Source: Roseimicrobium sp. ORNL1 (GTDB lineage: Bacteria > Verrucomicrobiota > Verrucomicrobiia > Verrucomicrobiales > Verrucomicrobiaceae). Taken from it: 64,000 nt of DNA. Where the stretch lies: NCBI RefSeq assembly GCF_011044495.1, contig NZ_CP049143.1, positions 5,022,001 to 5,086,000 on the forward strand, written 5' to 3'. This document shows positions 52,529 to 61,109 of the stretch, piece after piece (position 1 is the first letter of the stretch; every line of letters starts with the position of its first letter). A program made the translations under genes and the position numbers. Under the pieces are notes generated by a model, which did not search any database, was not told where the DNA came from, and saw only the letters and a list, made by a program, of their open reading frames with translations.

Positions 52529-52690
52529 CTACTGAGGTTTCACCACGAAACTCGCAATCCCCCACCCCAAGGGTAGCAACGCGATTCCGAGAAATACCGC
52601 GTCCCACACCCCCGATGTCAGCAGCATCCCCACGAGCGCGAGCGCAGAACTGGTAGCGAACAGCGCCGCTTTCAGCAGTGGCGATTTCAC
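52529..52690 (-). CDS. Small two-helix membrane protein coupled to PepSY gene (53 residues)
   Basis: A GTG at 52690 opens a 53-residue frame (VKSPLLKAALFATSSALALV, a Gly-Met-Leu-Leu turn, then WDAVFLGIALLPLGWGIASF and VVKPQ) with two membrane helices. The GTG overlaps the PepSY stop codon by 4 bp (GTGA), the same coupling as other operon pairs here, so the short frame is taken as real. A longer in-frame version starts inside the PepSY gene and has a non-membrane N-terminus. Small membrane proteins next to PepSY genes (DUF3325/DUF3649 types) are known in iron-uptake operons of other phyla; homology is not claimed. Confidence 0.65.
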   Translation of the reverse strand: MKSPLLKAALFATSSALALVGMLLTSGVWDAVFLGIALLPLGWGIASFVVKPQ

Positions 52691-53910
52691 GCTGCACCTC
52701 CCCGGACCAACGGTGTCTTGCCGACCAAAGCAGAACTGGCAGACCGGCGGCGACGCCTGTCCCACCACAGCCAAGCGCCATTGGCAGTGATGAACAACGT
52801 CAGCCACGCGCTCGTCACCCAGAGAATCTTCAACGGCATCCCACCGTAGTCGCCGAAATGAAGTGGCTCCGAAAGGAGCATGACCTTCATGTACCAGGGA
52901 AAGCCGATGGTATCAGTCAATTCACCCGTCACAGCGTCCACGTAGGCTGTTTCAAACAGATGCTCCTTCGGACCTGGAGGTCCTGCCATCCAGATGGCGT
53001 AGTGGCGAGGCGTCGAATAGTCGGTGAGAGGCCAGACAATCCAGTCGAAGCGCCACTCAGGGAATCTGGCCTGCACGGTAGCAACAGCCTGGTCCGGGCT
53101 GATGGGTGGATTCTGATAGTTGATGTCTCCACCATCCGCCGAGATGCGCGCAAGGACTGGCTGCAGCGCTGTGACCTTCCAGTTGTCATACGTGACTCCT
53201 GCGACAGCGAGGAAGATTCCGGTGACCGTAACCACCAGCGCCCAGCCCAGCACAACCACTCCAATGACGGTATGCAGGTCGAGCTGCGTGAGGCGGGTGG
53301 AACTTTTCCAACGAATAACGCCAAGGAAGACCTTCTTTGCATACGGCGCATAGATGAGCAGACCGCTGACCAGGGATATCAGAACGAGCAGCGCAATGAA
53401 TCCACTCACCAGCTCTCCGGGTCTGCCCAGGAACCATTCCTTGTGAAGCTTGAGAATCCAGCCCACGAACGTTTCATCTGCGACGATGGTGGACATCGCC
53501 TGGCCTGACACGGAGTCCATGATGACATCTGTGCCATCGTCCTCCTTCTGGAATCCGAGGTCACCGACGCGGACGGTGGCGCGATCGAGGCGGTCCTTCT
53601 CGTAGTACAGATAAATCAGGCGCTTGCCCGGGTGCTGTGCCACCGCTGTCTGGGTGAGCTCGGCTATGGACTTGCGCGCGGGCACCTCCTTGTCCTGCTG
53701 GTGGGTGCCTGCGGGGACATCACCCAGGAGCTGGTTGATCTCCTCGCTGAAGATCAGCACGGATCCCGTGATGACCATGACGAGGAACACCGGGAGCGAC
53801 AGCAATCCCGTCCAACGGTGCAGAAACAAGCACACGCGAAACACTGACGACGCGTTTTGCGCCGTCAGTGTCGTTTCTTGTGATGGAGTGACGGAGTCGA
53901 TTCCTGCCAT
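52687..53910 (-). CDS. PepSY-associated TM helix protein
   Basis: A 407-residue inner-membrane protein. The N-terminal helix segment (FRVCLFLHRWTGLLSLPVFL then VMVITGSVLIFSEEINQLLG) is the PepSY-TM signature with the HRW motif. A periplasmic domain follows, then LHKEWFLGRPGELVSGFIAL, LLIYAPYAKKVFLGVIRWKS and TQLDLHTVIGVVVLGWALVV, ending with a final helix and a basic C-terminus. Such proteins accompany siderophore receptors and are thought to reduce ferric siderophores in the periplasm. Six base pairs separate it from the upstream receptor gene. Confidence 0.88.
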   Translation of the reverse strand: MAGIDSVTPSQETTLTAQNASSVFRVCLFLHRWTGLLSLPVFLVMVITGSVLIFSEEINQLLGDVPAGTHQQDKEVPARKSIAELTQTAVAQHPGKRLIYLYYEKDRLDRATVRVGDLGFQKEDDGTDVIMDSVSGQAMSTIVADETFVGWILKLHKEWFLGRPGELVSGFIALLVLISLVSGLLIYAPYAKKVFLGVIRWKSSTRLTQLDLHTVIGVVVLGWALVVTVTGIFLAVAGVTYDNWKVTALQPVLARISADGGDINYQNPPISPDQAVATVQARFPEWRFDWIVWPLTDYSTPRHYAIWMAGPPGPKEHLFETAYVDAVTGELTDTIGFPWYMKVMLLSEPLHFGDYGGMPLKILWVTSAWLTLFITANGAWLWWDRRRRRSASSALVGKTPLVRGGAA

Positions 53911-53916
53911 GCGTGC

Positions 53917-56322
53917 TTAGAATTCGATGCGCAGTGAGCCAATGAACGTTCTCGGCTCACCCGAGTAGATGTAGGTGCGTGAGGAGCCACCACTGCCGTC
54001 GTAGTAGTCTTCGTTGAACAGATTGTTGATGTTGAACTGGGCTGTCATCTTTGCATTGCCAACCTTGAATCGATAGGCCGCCATCACGTCCGCGCGGATG
54101 TAGCTCTCCAGCACGAAGGTATTGTCCAGGTCGCCTGCACGGTCACCCACAGCGGTGAGACCAGCACCGATGGTGAAGCCGCTGGGGAAATCATACCTGG
54201 CCCAGAGGCTGCCGCTGTGTTCCGGCGCATTGGGCAGGCGATTCCCCTGATTGACCGGGTCCTTGGTGATTTCCGTATCGAGATAAGCATAAGAAGCGAT
54301 AAGGCTGAGCCGCTCCGTCAGATAGCCGCTCACATCGAGCTCCACACCACGACTGCGAGCCTCTCCGGATTGGGTCACGAAGAAGGAGTTGGGCAGGTCC
54401 GTGGTGAGATTCTCCTTGGTGAGGTGGAAGAGAGCGAGAGTGGCATTAAGCCGGCCATCCAACCAGCGTCCCTTCACGCCGCCTTCGTACTGGGTGGCGG
54501 ATTGGGGCTCTGTGGTGGAGCCGTCTGCCAGCAGACCAAAAGTACTGTCCGAGAAAGATTCCGAGTAGCTGCCGAAGACGGACAGCCAGGGGAGCAACTC
54601 ATAGTTGAAGCCCACACGCGGAGTGAAGCGGCCCTCATCCTGGAACTGGCGATCAATCGCATTCGTATTGGTCGATACGTCGCCATCATAATAGGTGCTG
54701 GCGCTGGTGATGTCATAGCGGATGCCGGCCAGAATCTTCAGGCGCTCATCAATGGTGACGACGTCCTGCAAGGTGAAGCCCCACCATTCATCCTTGGGCT
54801 TGCTCGCGTCCTGAGGACGATGAGGTGGAAGGATGGAGTAGTTCTGATACTGCGGGCGGAAGACATCCAGCGGTCTCAGCGGGACATCCGGAGCGGTCAC
54901 GAAGTAGTTCAACTGCTCAGACTCGAAGCTGTAGTACTCCGCACTCAGGAGAACATCGTGCTTCAAGGCGCCTGTGTCGAACTTCCCTTCCAGACTCAAC
55001 TCCGCAAACCATGTGGTGTCCTCTTCCTGGGAGGTGAAGTGATAGAGGTCGACCGTGCGGCCATCCGGATTCACGCCATCATTGGGGCCGACTTCAAAAT
55101 AATCTGCGCGCCAGTTCCACCACACACCGCGCAGCTTTGCCTTCCACTGGTCATTGAACTCATGCGTGATGGAGGCATTCACCAGCCAGTATTCGCTGGG
55201 GCTGGAGGGCACGTCGCGCACGCCGAGGAACCTCTCGGCTGGGATATCGACAGGGCGGTCCCCCTTCGCGACATGGCCGCCGTCGAGGATGTCTTCGCTC
55301 TTCTTGTACTCGAAGTTGATGTTGAACTGGGTCTGTGGGGTGATGTCCCACGACAGTGATGGAGATAGCAGGAGACGGCTGTACTCTCCGCCCTCGCGGA
55401 AGGAGTCACCTTCTTCATATCCGGCGATCATGCGGTAGCGCAGCGTGTTCTCTTCATTGAGCGGACCGGTGGCGTCGCCGAGGGTGTGCGTGAGACTGTA
55501 GGAGCCCACCTGTTGTTCCAGGGAGTAGTGGGCCTCGTCGAGAGGCTTCTTCGTCACCAGATTGATGAGGCCGCCTGGCTCAATGCGTCCGAAGAGGCCG
55601 CCGGATGCTCCCTTCAGCACTTCCACCGTTTCGATGTTATCCAGATTCACCTGCGGCACGCGCTGGCGAAAGCCATCCCGATAGATCAGGCCGTAGTTGG
55701 TCAGCGGCATCCCACGAATGGTGAACACGTCATACAGCCCGTTGTAGTCACTTCCGCTCTTGCCTACGGCACTGACGTTTCTCAGCGCGTCCTCGAGACG
55801 GGTGGACTTCTGGTCTTCCACCACGGCACGGGGAACCGCCTGAATCGAGAAGGGGGACTCGAAGGCAGGCAGGTTGGTCTTCGTGGCTGAAGTCGAGTCA
55901 GGTGCTGTGTAGCCTGTCACGCTTTCTGCCGTCACCACCACCGGTGGCAGCTCCGCATTCGGGCCATCTCCACCGGCGGTGGAGATGGCGTTGCTACCGA
56001 TGATGGCGATCGTGCGAGCATCCGTATGGCGATAGCTCAAGCCGCTTCCAGAGAGAATGCGCTCCAGAGCCTCACGTGCGGTGAAGTTACCTTTGACTGC
56101 CGGGGCAGTCTTCCCGGCAACAACATCCGTGCTCGCCGCGATATCCAAATTGGTGGTCAACGAAAAGCCCTCCAAAGCATCACCCAGCGACATGCTCCCC
56201 TGAGCGAAGGCAAAGGTCTTCTGCTCCTGTGCGTGGGTGCCAACCGCTGCGACGAGGGAGAAGAGCAGGGTCGTGAGAAGGACTCGATAACGATGCAATC
56301 GGGAGACTGAATGAAGGGACAT
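53917..56322 (-). CDS. TonB-dependent siderophore receptor with STN signalling domain
   Basis: An 801-residue outer-membrane transducer. After the signal peptide (LLTTLLFSLVAAVGTHAQEQ), the STN domain spans about 33-105 (FAFAQGSMSLGDALEGFSLT, then LERILSGSGLSYRHTDARTI). The plug follows: SPFSIQAVPRAVVEDQKSTR and VEVLKGASGGLFGRIEPGGL. The barrel ends FIGSLRIEF. STN-type receptors (FpvA/FecA) send the ligand signal to a FecR-type regulator, whose gene is directly upstream here. This identifies it as the signalling receptor of the cluster. Confidence 0.92.
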   Translation of the reverse strand: MSLHSVSRLHRYRVLLTTLLFSLVAAVGTHAQEQKTFAFAQGSMSLGDALEGFSLTTNLDIAASTDVVAGKTAPAVKGNFTAREALERILSGSGLSYRHTDARTIAIIGSNAISTAGGDGPNAELPPVVVTAESVTGYTAPDSTSATKTNLPAFESPFSIQAVPRAVVEDQKSTRLEDALRNVSAVGKSGSDYNGLYDVFTIRGMPLTNYGLIYRDGFRQRVPQVNLDNIETVEVLKGASGGLFGRIEPGGLINLVTKKPLDEAHYSLEQQVGSYSLTHTLGDATGPLNEENTLRYRMIAGYEEGDSFREGGEYSRLLLSPSLSWDITPQTQFNINFEYKKSEDILDGGHVAKGDRPVDIPAERFLGVRDVPSSPSEYWLVNASITHEFNDQWKAKLRGVWWNWRADYFEVGPNDGVNPDGRTVDLYHFTSQEEDTTWFAELSLEGKFDTGALKHDVLLSAEYYSFESEQLNYFVTAPDVPLRPLDVFRPQYQNYSILPPHRPQDASKPKDEWWGFTLQDVVTIDERLKILAGIRYDITSASTYYDGDVSTNTNAIDRQFQDEGRFTPRVGFNYELLPWLSVFGSYSESFSDSTFGLLADGSTTEPQSATQYEGGVKGRWLDGRLNATLALFHLTKENLTTDLPNSFFVTQSGEARSRGVELDVSGYLTERLSLIASYAYLDTEITKDPVNQGNRLPNAPEHSGSLWARYDFPSGFTIGAGLTAVGDRAGDLDNTFVLESYIRADVMAAYRFKVGNAKMTAQFNINNLFNEDYYDGSGGSSRTYIYSGEPRTFIGSLRIEF

Positions 56323-56496
56323 GGGAGGGTGGGAGTGGCCGTTAACGGAAGCCCGAAGTGGTGCTTCTCTAAGAAGGACGCCTCGCCTCCTCTGCCACCC
56401 TCAGACGGACATGAACTTTTTTTCAGCCGTCACTGCCACCCGTTCCTCCAGACAGAAGTTTCTCCACTAGTGCACCGTCACTCCTCACTTGGGCAA

Positions 56497-57492
56497 TCAC
56501 CGCGCACGGTCCCGAAAAATCCTGAAGTCGTTGGAAGGAGATTTCTCCACATCCAGTGGCAGCACCTGGCTGAGCACTTCCAATGCGCTGGCCACGTCCC
56601 TGGGGTGAAGAGTCGCTCTCACCTTGAGCTTGCCGAGCCTGGCATCGTCGAGAACGATATCACCCGAATGGTAGCGCTGAAGATCCGAGACCACCTCGGC
56701 GAGTGGCTTGTCACGGTAGATGAGCCTGCCTTCGCGCCAGCTGCCAAAAGACCCTGCCGCACTCTTGGTGGGCACCGGTTTTTTTGTCTCTGGACTCCAT
56801 ACAATCTGCTCCCCGGCACCGATCCGCACTGGTCCATCCTCAGGCGAGGTTGTTGAAGTAACCTCTACGGCGCCCTCAGAAACCGACACCTCGGTCTCCA
56901 TCACGCGAACGTGGACGTCAAAGGTCGTCCCAATGTCGCGGATCACCACCTCACGGGTGCGGACTTCAAACGGGCGAGCATCCTGCCCCACCTGAAAGAT
57001 GGCTCCTCCCCGCTCCACGATTACACTTCTCGTGGTGGTGCTGTAGTTCACGCGAAGTCTCGTGCCCGCATCGAGGAAGAGTTCCGTTCCATCTTCCAGC
57101 GTCCACTGTCGTGACTCTCCAATGCCTGTCGCGTAGACATTGCGCTGATCGAGATAGAAGCCAAGCAGGGCCACGAGTGCTGAGCCTCCGCCTGCCATCC
57201 ATGCGCGGCGTTTCCACATCTTCCTCTGGAGCGTCTTTTTCCGGCGCTGCAAAATCGATGCGGGCTGCATCGCCTTGAGAGGCTCCTCACCGGACATCAG
57301 CGCGAGTGCCGCCTCGGTCTTGCGAAACTCCAGATCATGCTCCGGGCTCTCGTTCCGCCATTTCTGCAGAGCGACTTCATCTGCCTCACTCCAGGTCGCA
57401 TGGTCCAGCTTGCGCACCACCCATTTCGCCGCTGCTTCCCATACAGGAGATTCATTCTCCTCCCGGTGCGTCTCGGCTTTTTTCTTAGGCAT
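56497..57492 (-). CDS. FecR-type anti-sigma regulator
   Basis: A 331-residue protein with an N-terminal cytosolic region (WVVRKLDHATWSEADEVALQ followed by KWRNESPEHDLEFRKTEAAL, the DUF4880-like start), one membrane helix at about 105-120 (RAWMAGGGSALVALLGFYLD), and a periplasmic FecR domain (VYATGIGESRQWTLEDGTEL). The C-terminal part, LIYRDKPLAEVVSDLQRYHS, is an STN-like interaction segment. The start at 57492 is preferred over 57516 because it precedes a charged typical N-terminus. It pairs with the FecI-type sigma factor 50 bp upstream. Confidence 0.9.
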   Translation of the reverse strand: MPKKKAETHREENESPVWEAAAKWVVRKLDHATWSEADEVALQKWRNESPEHDLEFRKTEAALALMSGEEPLKAMQPASILQRRKKTLQRKMWKRRAWMAGGGSALVALLGFYLDQRNVYATGIGESRQWTLEDGTELFLDAGTRLRVNYSTTTRSVIVERGGAIFQVGQDARPFEVRTREVVIRDIGTTFDVHVRVMETEVSVSEGAVEVTSTTSPEDGPVRIGAGEQIVWSPETKKPVPTKSAAGSFGSWREGRLIYRDKPLAEVVSDLQRYHSGDIVLDDARLGKLKVRATLHPRDVASALEVLSQVLPLDVEKSPSNDFRIFRDRAR

Positions 57493-57542
57493 GCGTCTCC
57501 ACTTAGAAAGACGCACGCGCGCCGCTCCACCCTCACAAAAAC

Positions 57543-58067
57543 TCAGATTTTTTGCGAATTCCCGCCCTCAAGCGCAGCCCGGCACGCCAGCAGAGCCCTG
57601 ACCATGTGCCTCTCCACGGTGCTCGATGACAACTTCATGGTCTTGGCGATCTCCGCGAAGCTCAGGCCCATGAGCCGATTGAGAATGAATACCTCGCGGA
57701 TCTGCTCCGGGAGAATCTCCACAGCCCGGCTCACCAGGCCGATTTCCTCCGCCGCGGCGGCACGGCGCGAGGGGCCGGGATCGCGATCCGCCAGCGTCTC
57801 AATCAAGTCATCCGAGAGTTCCTCTTCAGACATGCGCCGCACCCTGCGGAAGCGGTCAATGAGCAGATTGCGCGCGGTCCGGAAAAGCACTCTCCTGGGA
57901 TGGTCCACAGCACTCGCCGGAGACCACCGCAGCAGCTTCGCAAAAGTCTCCTGCGTCAGGTCCCTTGCCGTGTGCTCACACCCCACCTTGCTGGAGAAGT
58001 ACTGCTGCACGCGCTCATAGTCGGGCAGTACATCTTCGATAAAGGGGGAGAGACTGTAGGGAGTCAT
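57543..58067 (-). CDS. ECF sigma factor, FecI type
   Basis: A 174-residue RNA polymerase sigma factor. Region 2 is DYERVQQYFSSKVGCEHTAR, then DLTQETFAKLLRW and RRVLFRTARNLLIDRFRRVR. Region 4 is ILPEQIREVFILNRLMGLSF followed by AEIAKTMKLSSSTVERHMVR. The pattern matches FecI-like factors that drive iron-uptake genes under control of FecR. It heads the minus-strand cluster of FecR, STN receptor, PepSY, a small membrane protein and, further down, a second receptor. Confidence 0.92.
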   Translation of the reverse strand: MTPYSLSPFIEDVLPDYERVQQYFSSKVGCEHTARDLTQETFAKLLRWSPASAVDHPRRVLFRTARNLLIDRFRRVRRMSEEELSDDLIETLADRDPGPSRRAAAAEEIGLVSRAVEILPEQIREVFILNRLMGLSFAEIAKTMKLSSSTVERHMVRALLACRAALEGGNSQKI

Positions 58068-58247
58068 GTCTCGGTTCGATGAAGGAGCGGGGAAAGCGCG
58101 GCTCAGGAGGACCGTTCCTATTACTACTGCGACTCAATCACAACAAGATGATTCGTCAGAAGTTTTATCGCACGGCAGCTTGGTTAAGTAATCAGCTCAT
58201 TGCGAGCGAGTCAGGCGCATCTACTCCGGAAGCAACACGCTCCTTTA

Positions 58248-58261
58248 TAACACGATTGTTA
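58248..58261. promoter_or_regulatory. TAAC-N6-GTTA site upstream of TPR gene
   Basis: TAACACGATTGTTA, 45 bp upstream of the TPR gene ATG and 180 bp upstream of the divergent FecI-type gene. Confidence 0.55.
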
Positions 58262-58306
58262 TCTACCAGTCACCGTAGCGTGACGAGCTAGGATCATTTT
58301 GGAAGG

Positions 58307-58951
58307 ATGACTGCCACGACGCAGAATTGCCGCCTCCATTCCGCGCTCTGCCTTTTCTTTGCATTCTTCTTTGTCTCTCCTGTCCTTGCTGACGACGAAA
58401 AGAAGCCAGATCGCGTGGCCCTGGCCTTTGCCGCCTATGCGCAGGGTCGGCTCACAGAAGCGGAGGAACTCTTCCGCGTTTTGGCATTCGACTCTGCACG
58501 CGAACTCGGGGCAGAGCATCTCAACACACTTGCACACCTCACCAACCACGCAAACACCCTCAATGCCCTGGGGCGTTCAGCCGAAGCGGAAACCCAGCAC
58601 CTACAGGTACTGGTTGTGCGAGAGCGGCTCCTCGGTGCGGAACATGCCTTTACCATTCAGAGTCGCTCCAATCTCGCGGTGGCCCTGATGGCTCAGGGGA
58701 AATTTGCAGATGCAGAGAAGCAGTATCGCGTTGTACTGGCTACCCGCGAACGCACCTTGGGCACCACTCATTTCGACACGCTCCTGGCCTGCTATGGATT
58801 GGCCACCAGCCTTCAAGCACAGTCGAAAACAGATGAAGCAGGCAAGTTGGCAACGCGTGCAGCCGATGGCTGGGACGCGACAGTGGGCCCGGCACATTCG
58901 GCCTCAGTGAGGGCGAGGACGTTGCTCGCACGCATTCATTCCACAGAGTGA
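58307..58951 (+). CDS. Secreted tetratricopeptide-repeat protein
   Basis: A 214-residue exported protein. The N-terminus has a signal (LHSALCLFFAFFFVSPVLAD), then about four TPR units of the 42-residue kinesin-light-chain type: AFAAYAQGRLTEAEELFRVL, LAHLTNHANTLNALGRSAEA, RSNLAVALMAQGKFADAEKQ and LLACYGLATSLQAQSKTDEA. It is probably a periplasmic protein-binding scaffold. A TAAC-N6-GTTA palindrome precedes it. No other gene in the cluster suggests a partner. Confidence 0.75.
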   Translation: MTATTQNCRLHSALCLFFAFFFVSPVLADDEKKPDRVALAFAAYAQGRLTEAEELFRVLAFDSARELGAEHLNTLAHLTNHANTLNALGRSAEAETQHLQVLVVRERLLGAEHAFTIQSRSNLAVALMAQGKFADAEKQYRVVLATRERTLGTTHFDTLLACYGLATSLQAQSKTDEAGKLATRAADGWDATVGPAHSASVRARTLLARIHSTE

Positions 58952-58985
58952 GATATGGACGCTCCGCAGCACCTGAGTACGGGCA

Positions 58986-61007
58986 TCATCTAATACCAAC
59001 CTCATGCGGCCGGGGCTCGACATTGCCTGAGGCATCTTCAGCGGCGGCCACTACGCGTCCTTTTGCCACTCCGGTGTCAGCTACCAGCACTTCCCACTCG
59101 GCATAGTTCTCGCGAGTGGCCTTCGCCGGCACGCCATTTACCATCACGCGCTTCACCTCTCCATTATCACTGGTGACGCCGTGAACGAATACCTTGCCGT
59201 TGTCGCGTTTGCTCACCCGGGTAATGACGGTGGCGGGAGGCAGGTCATCCGTTGGGTCCAGGGGTTTCGGAAAAGCGGATTCATCAGGGCGCGCACCTTT
59301 CTGTGGGGAAAAGTCTGCATTTACGGTTATCTGACTCATCTTCACTCCGCGTAGGGCGCACTGCTGGTAGTTCATCCGCCACAGGGCGTACTCGGCATTG
59401 TGGAATTCCGTGCCATCCACCAGGACACTGGGAGAGAGAACATGCAGGGCCCAATGAACGTTCCAGGCCTTGTAGCCGCGAATGACGAAGGGGTGACGCG
59501 CGTCCGGTCCAACACCATCCACCGACCCTTCCAGTTCACGATCCATGCCTCCAAGATTGAAGGCGTGCCGACGCTGACAGTGAGCTTCGTTGTCCTCAAA
59601 CCTTACAAAGGGAAGCGTGCGTACATCGACCACCTGACGGGTGCCATCCGCTTGTGGCATACTCATCTTCATGCTCACTGCCGGGGTGTCCACGGCGTCG
59701 AAGCGATATCCATATTCGTCGCATTCCGCGGCCACGTTTCTGGTGAAGGTGTTGCGGGAATTCGCCCACCAGAAGCCAGCGCCGTCATTGTGGTCATATG
59801 GAAGGATCTGTCTTGGAAGCGGTGCTCCCTTGCACGCCTGCACCGCGAGATTGCGATCGAGTACGTTGAACTGCTCGGTGCCATCCTCAAGGAAATAACC
59901 GTGCCCCTTGCTCCGGTATCCCACACAGTCCCGTATCACCAGATAGTCCGTGCCATGGACGGTGATCCACCGGTTATCGCTGTCCCAGATGCTGACACCA
60001 ATCACGGAAGCGCCACGCATGGTGTCGCGGACCAGGTGGAAATGGATGCTATATCGTCCGAGTACGCCCTCCTTACCCAGGTGGCGAAACTCGGCATAGC
60101 TGATCGAGCCTTCTGATTCCCGGTGAAACATCGTATGGCCGCGCTTTTCCCCTTCGTCGGCGGATTCAACGACGACGTTGCGGCTGAGGTTGGCTATCTC
60201 CCCACGGTAGGCACCGTCTCCCTGATGGTCGTATTCCAACGGCTTGTCCAAAGTGACGGTCTTCTCCCCCACTGCGACGATGACCCGTTCCTCTGTCTGC
60301 GTTCCATCCACCACAGAGGGTTTGAAGGTCTTGGCGATCTTGTTCTGGCGTACGGTACCGGTGATGAATACACGGTCGCCCTTGCGCCAGCCGGTGACAG
60401 GCTCAGCCAGCTTGATCTCGGTCTGCCCTTTTCTTACCGTGGCTCCGAGCTTCACCCAGGTGCGCTCCATCTCCGCCCCATGAAACTCCATGCGCCCTCC
60501 ACAGGAGACGATGGCCGGGCATGACTGCACATCCATTCCCTCAAAGTACTTCAAGCGAATCAACGCCTTGTGCTCTGCTGCGATGGGCTGGTCCCAAGTA
60601 CCGACCTCGAGGGCAGCTCGTGGCTGCGTGGGATTCCGCTCCGGAAGGTGGGCATCACAATTGAACCCCTCTTCGCTCGTATCATTTCCTGCTTGCACCT
60701 TGATCAAGCCCACCTCCAACCGGGTGTCCCTATCGGCCGCGAACGTCAACCTGCCGGCGATGAAGATGGCCCGAATAGAGTCAGCGGAGAAAATGTCATA
60801 GGTCACCACGTGTCCCTCGTGAATCTTCACACTGCTTCCTCCAGGCGGCACCACTCCACCAACCCAGGTGGATGGACTGGACCATACCCCACTTTGCTTC
60901 GACTCGACAAGGTCGGCAAAGGCACCTGGGGCCACCAGACTCGCGCCGATGAAGACTGCGAAGATAGCAATTCTAGCCAGATGGGTCGGAGCATTCATCG
61001 GATTCAA
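58986..61007 (-). CDS. Secreted G8-domain / CEMIP-like beta-helix protein
   Basis: A 673-residue exported protein. A signal peptide (LARIAIFAVFIGASLVAPGA) precedes a G8 domain of about 120 residues (SGVWSSPSTWVGGVVPPGGS, KIHEGHVVTYDI, then LRLRRL-like text replaced here by RLTFAADRDTRLEVGLIKVQ). A right-handed beta-helix follows with RYSIHFHLVRDTMRGASVIG, DNRWITVHGTDYLVIRDCVG and KGHGYFLEDGTEQFNVLDRN. These motifs resemble human CEMIP/TMEM2, which act in hyaluronan breakdown, so a polysaccharide-degrading role is possible. The C-terminal about 90 residues form an Ig-like domain (TVITRVSKRDNGKVFVHGVT). A TAAC-N6-GTTA palindrome lies 10 bp upstream. Confidence 0.8.
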   Translation of the reverse strand: MNPMNAPTHLARIAIFAVFIGASLVAPGAFADLVESKQSGVWSSPSTWVGGVVPPGGSSVKIHEGHVVTYDIFSADSIRAIFIAGRLTFAADRDTRLEVGLIKVQAGNDTSEEGFNCDAHLPERNPTQPRAALEVGTWDQPIAAEHKALIRLKYFEGMDVQSCPAIVSCGGRMEFHGAEMERTWVKLGATVRKGQTEIKLAEPVTGWRKGDRVFITGTVRQNKIAKTFKPSVVDGTQTEERVIVAVGEKTVTLDKPLEYDHQGDGAYRGEIANLSRNVVVESADEGEKRGHTMFHRESEGSISYAEFRHLGKEGVLGRYSIHFHLVRDTMRGASVIGVSIWDSDNRWITVHGTDYLVIRDCVGYRSKGHGYFLEDGTEQFNVLDRNLAVQACKGAPLPRQILPYDHNDGAGFWWANSRNTFTRNVAAECDEYGYRFDAVDTPAVSMKMSMPQADGTRQVVDVRTLPFVRFEDNEAHCQRRHAFNLGGMDRELEGSVDGVGPDARHPFVIRGYKAWNVHWALHVLSPSVLVDGTEFHNAEYALWRMNYQQCALRGVKMSQITVNADFSPQKGARPDESAFPKPLDPTDDLPPATVITRVSKRDNGKVFVHGVTSDNGEVKRVMVNGVPAKATRENYAEWEVLVADTGVAKGRVVAAAEDASGNVEPRPHEVGIR

Positions 61008-61017
61008 ATTCGCTTTA

Positions 61018-61031
61018 TAACAATTTTGTTA
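61018..61031. promoter_or_regulatory. TAAC-N6-GTTA site between G8 and WD40 genes
   Basis: TAACAATTTTGTTA. It is 10 bp upstream of the G8-gene start codon and 78 bp upstream of the WD40 ATG. A related but shorter-spaced palindrome, TAAC-ACGC-GTTA, is at 61058-61069, and GCGTTATT recurs just after. Confidence 0.6.
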
Positions 61032-61109
61032 TGCATATTTTTCACAACCCCTTGATATAACACGCGTTATTAAACGGCGTTATTTCCCCAAGTGAACCTC
61101 GCATATACG

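Noticed and set aside
54217-55359. Plus-strand open frame of 380 codons opposite the STN receptor
   Set aside because: Shadow of the receptor gene; composition and lack of motifs argue against coding.
61058-61069. TAAC-ACGC-GTTA as a seventh site
   Set aside because: The half-site spacing is four instead of six bases, so it would place the halves on a different helix face.
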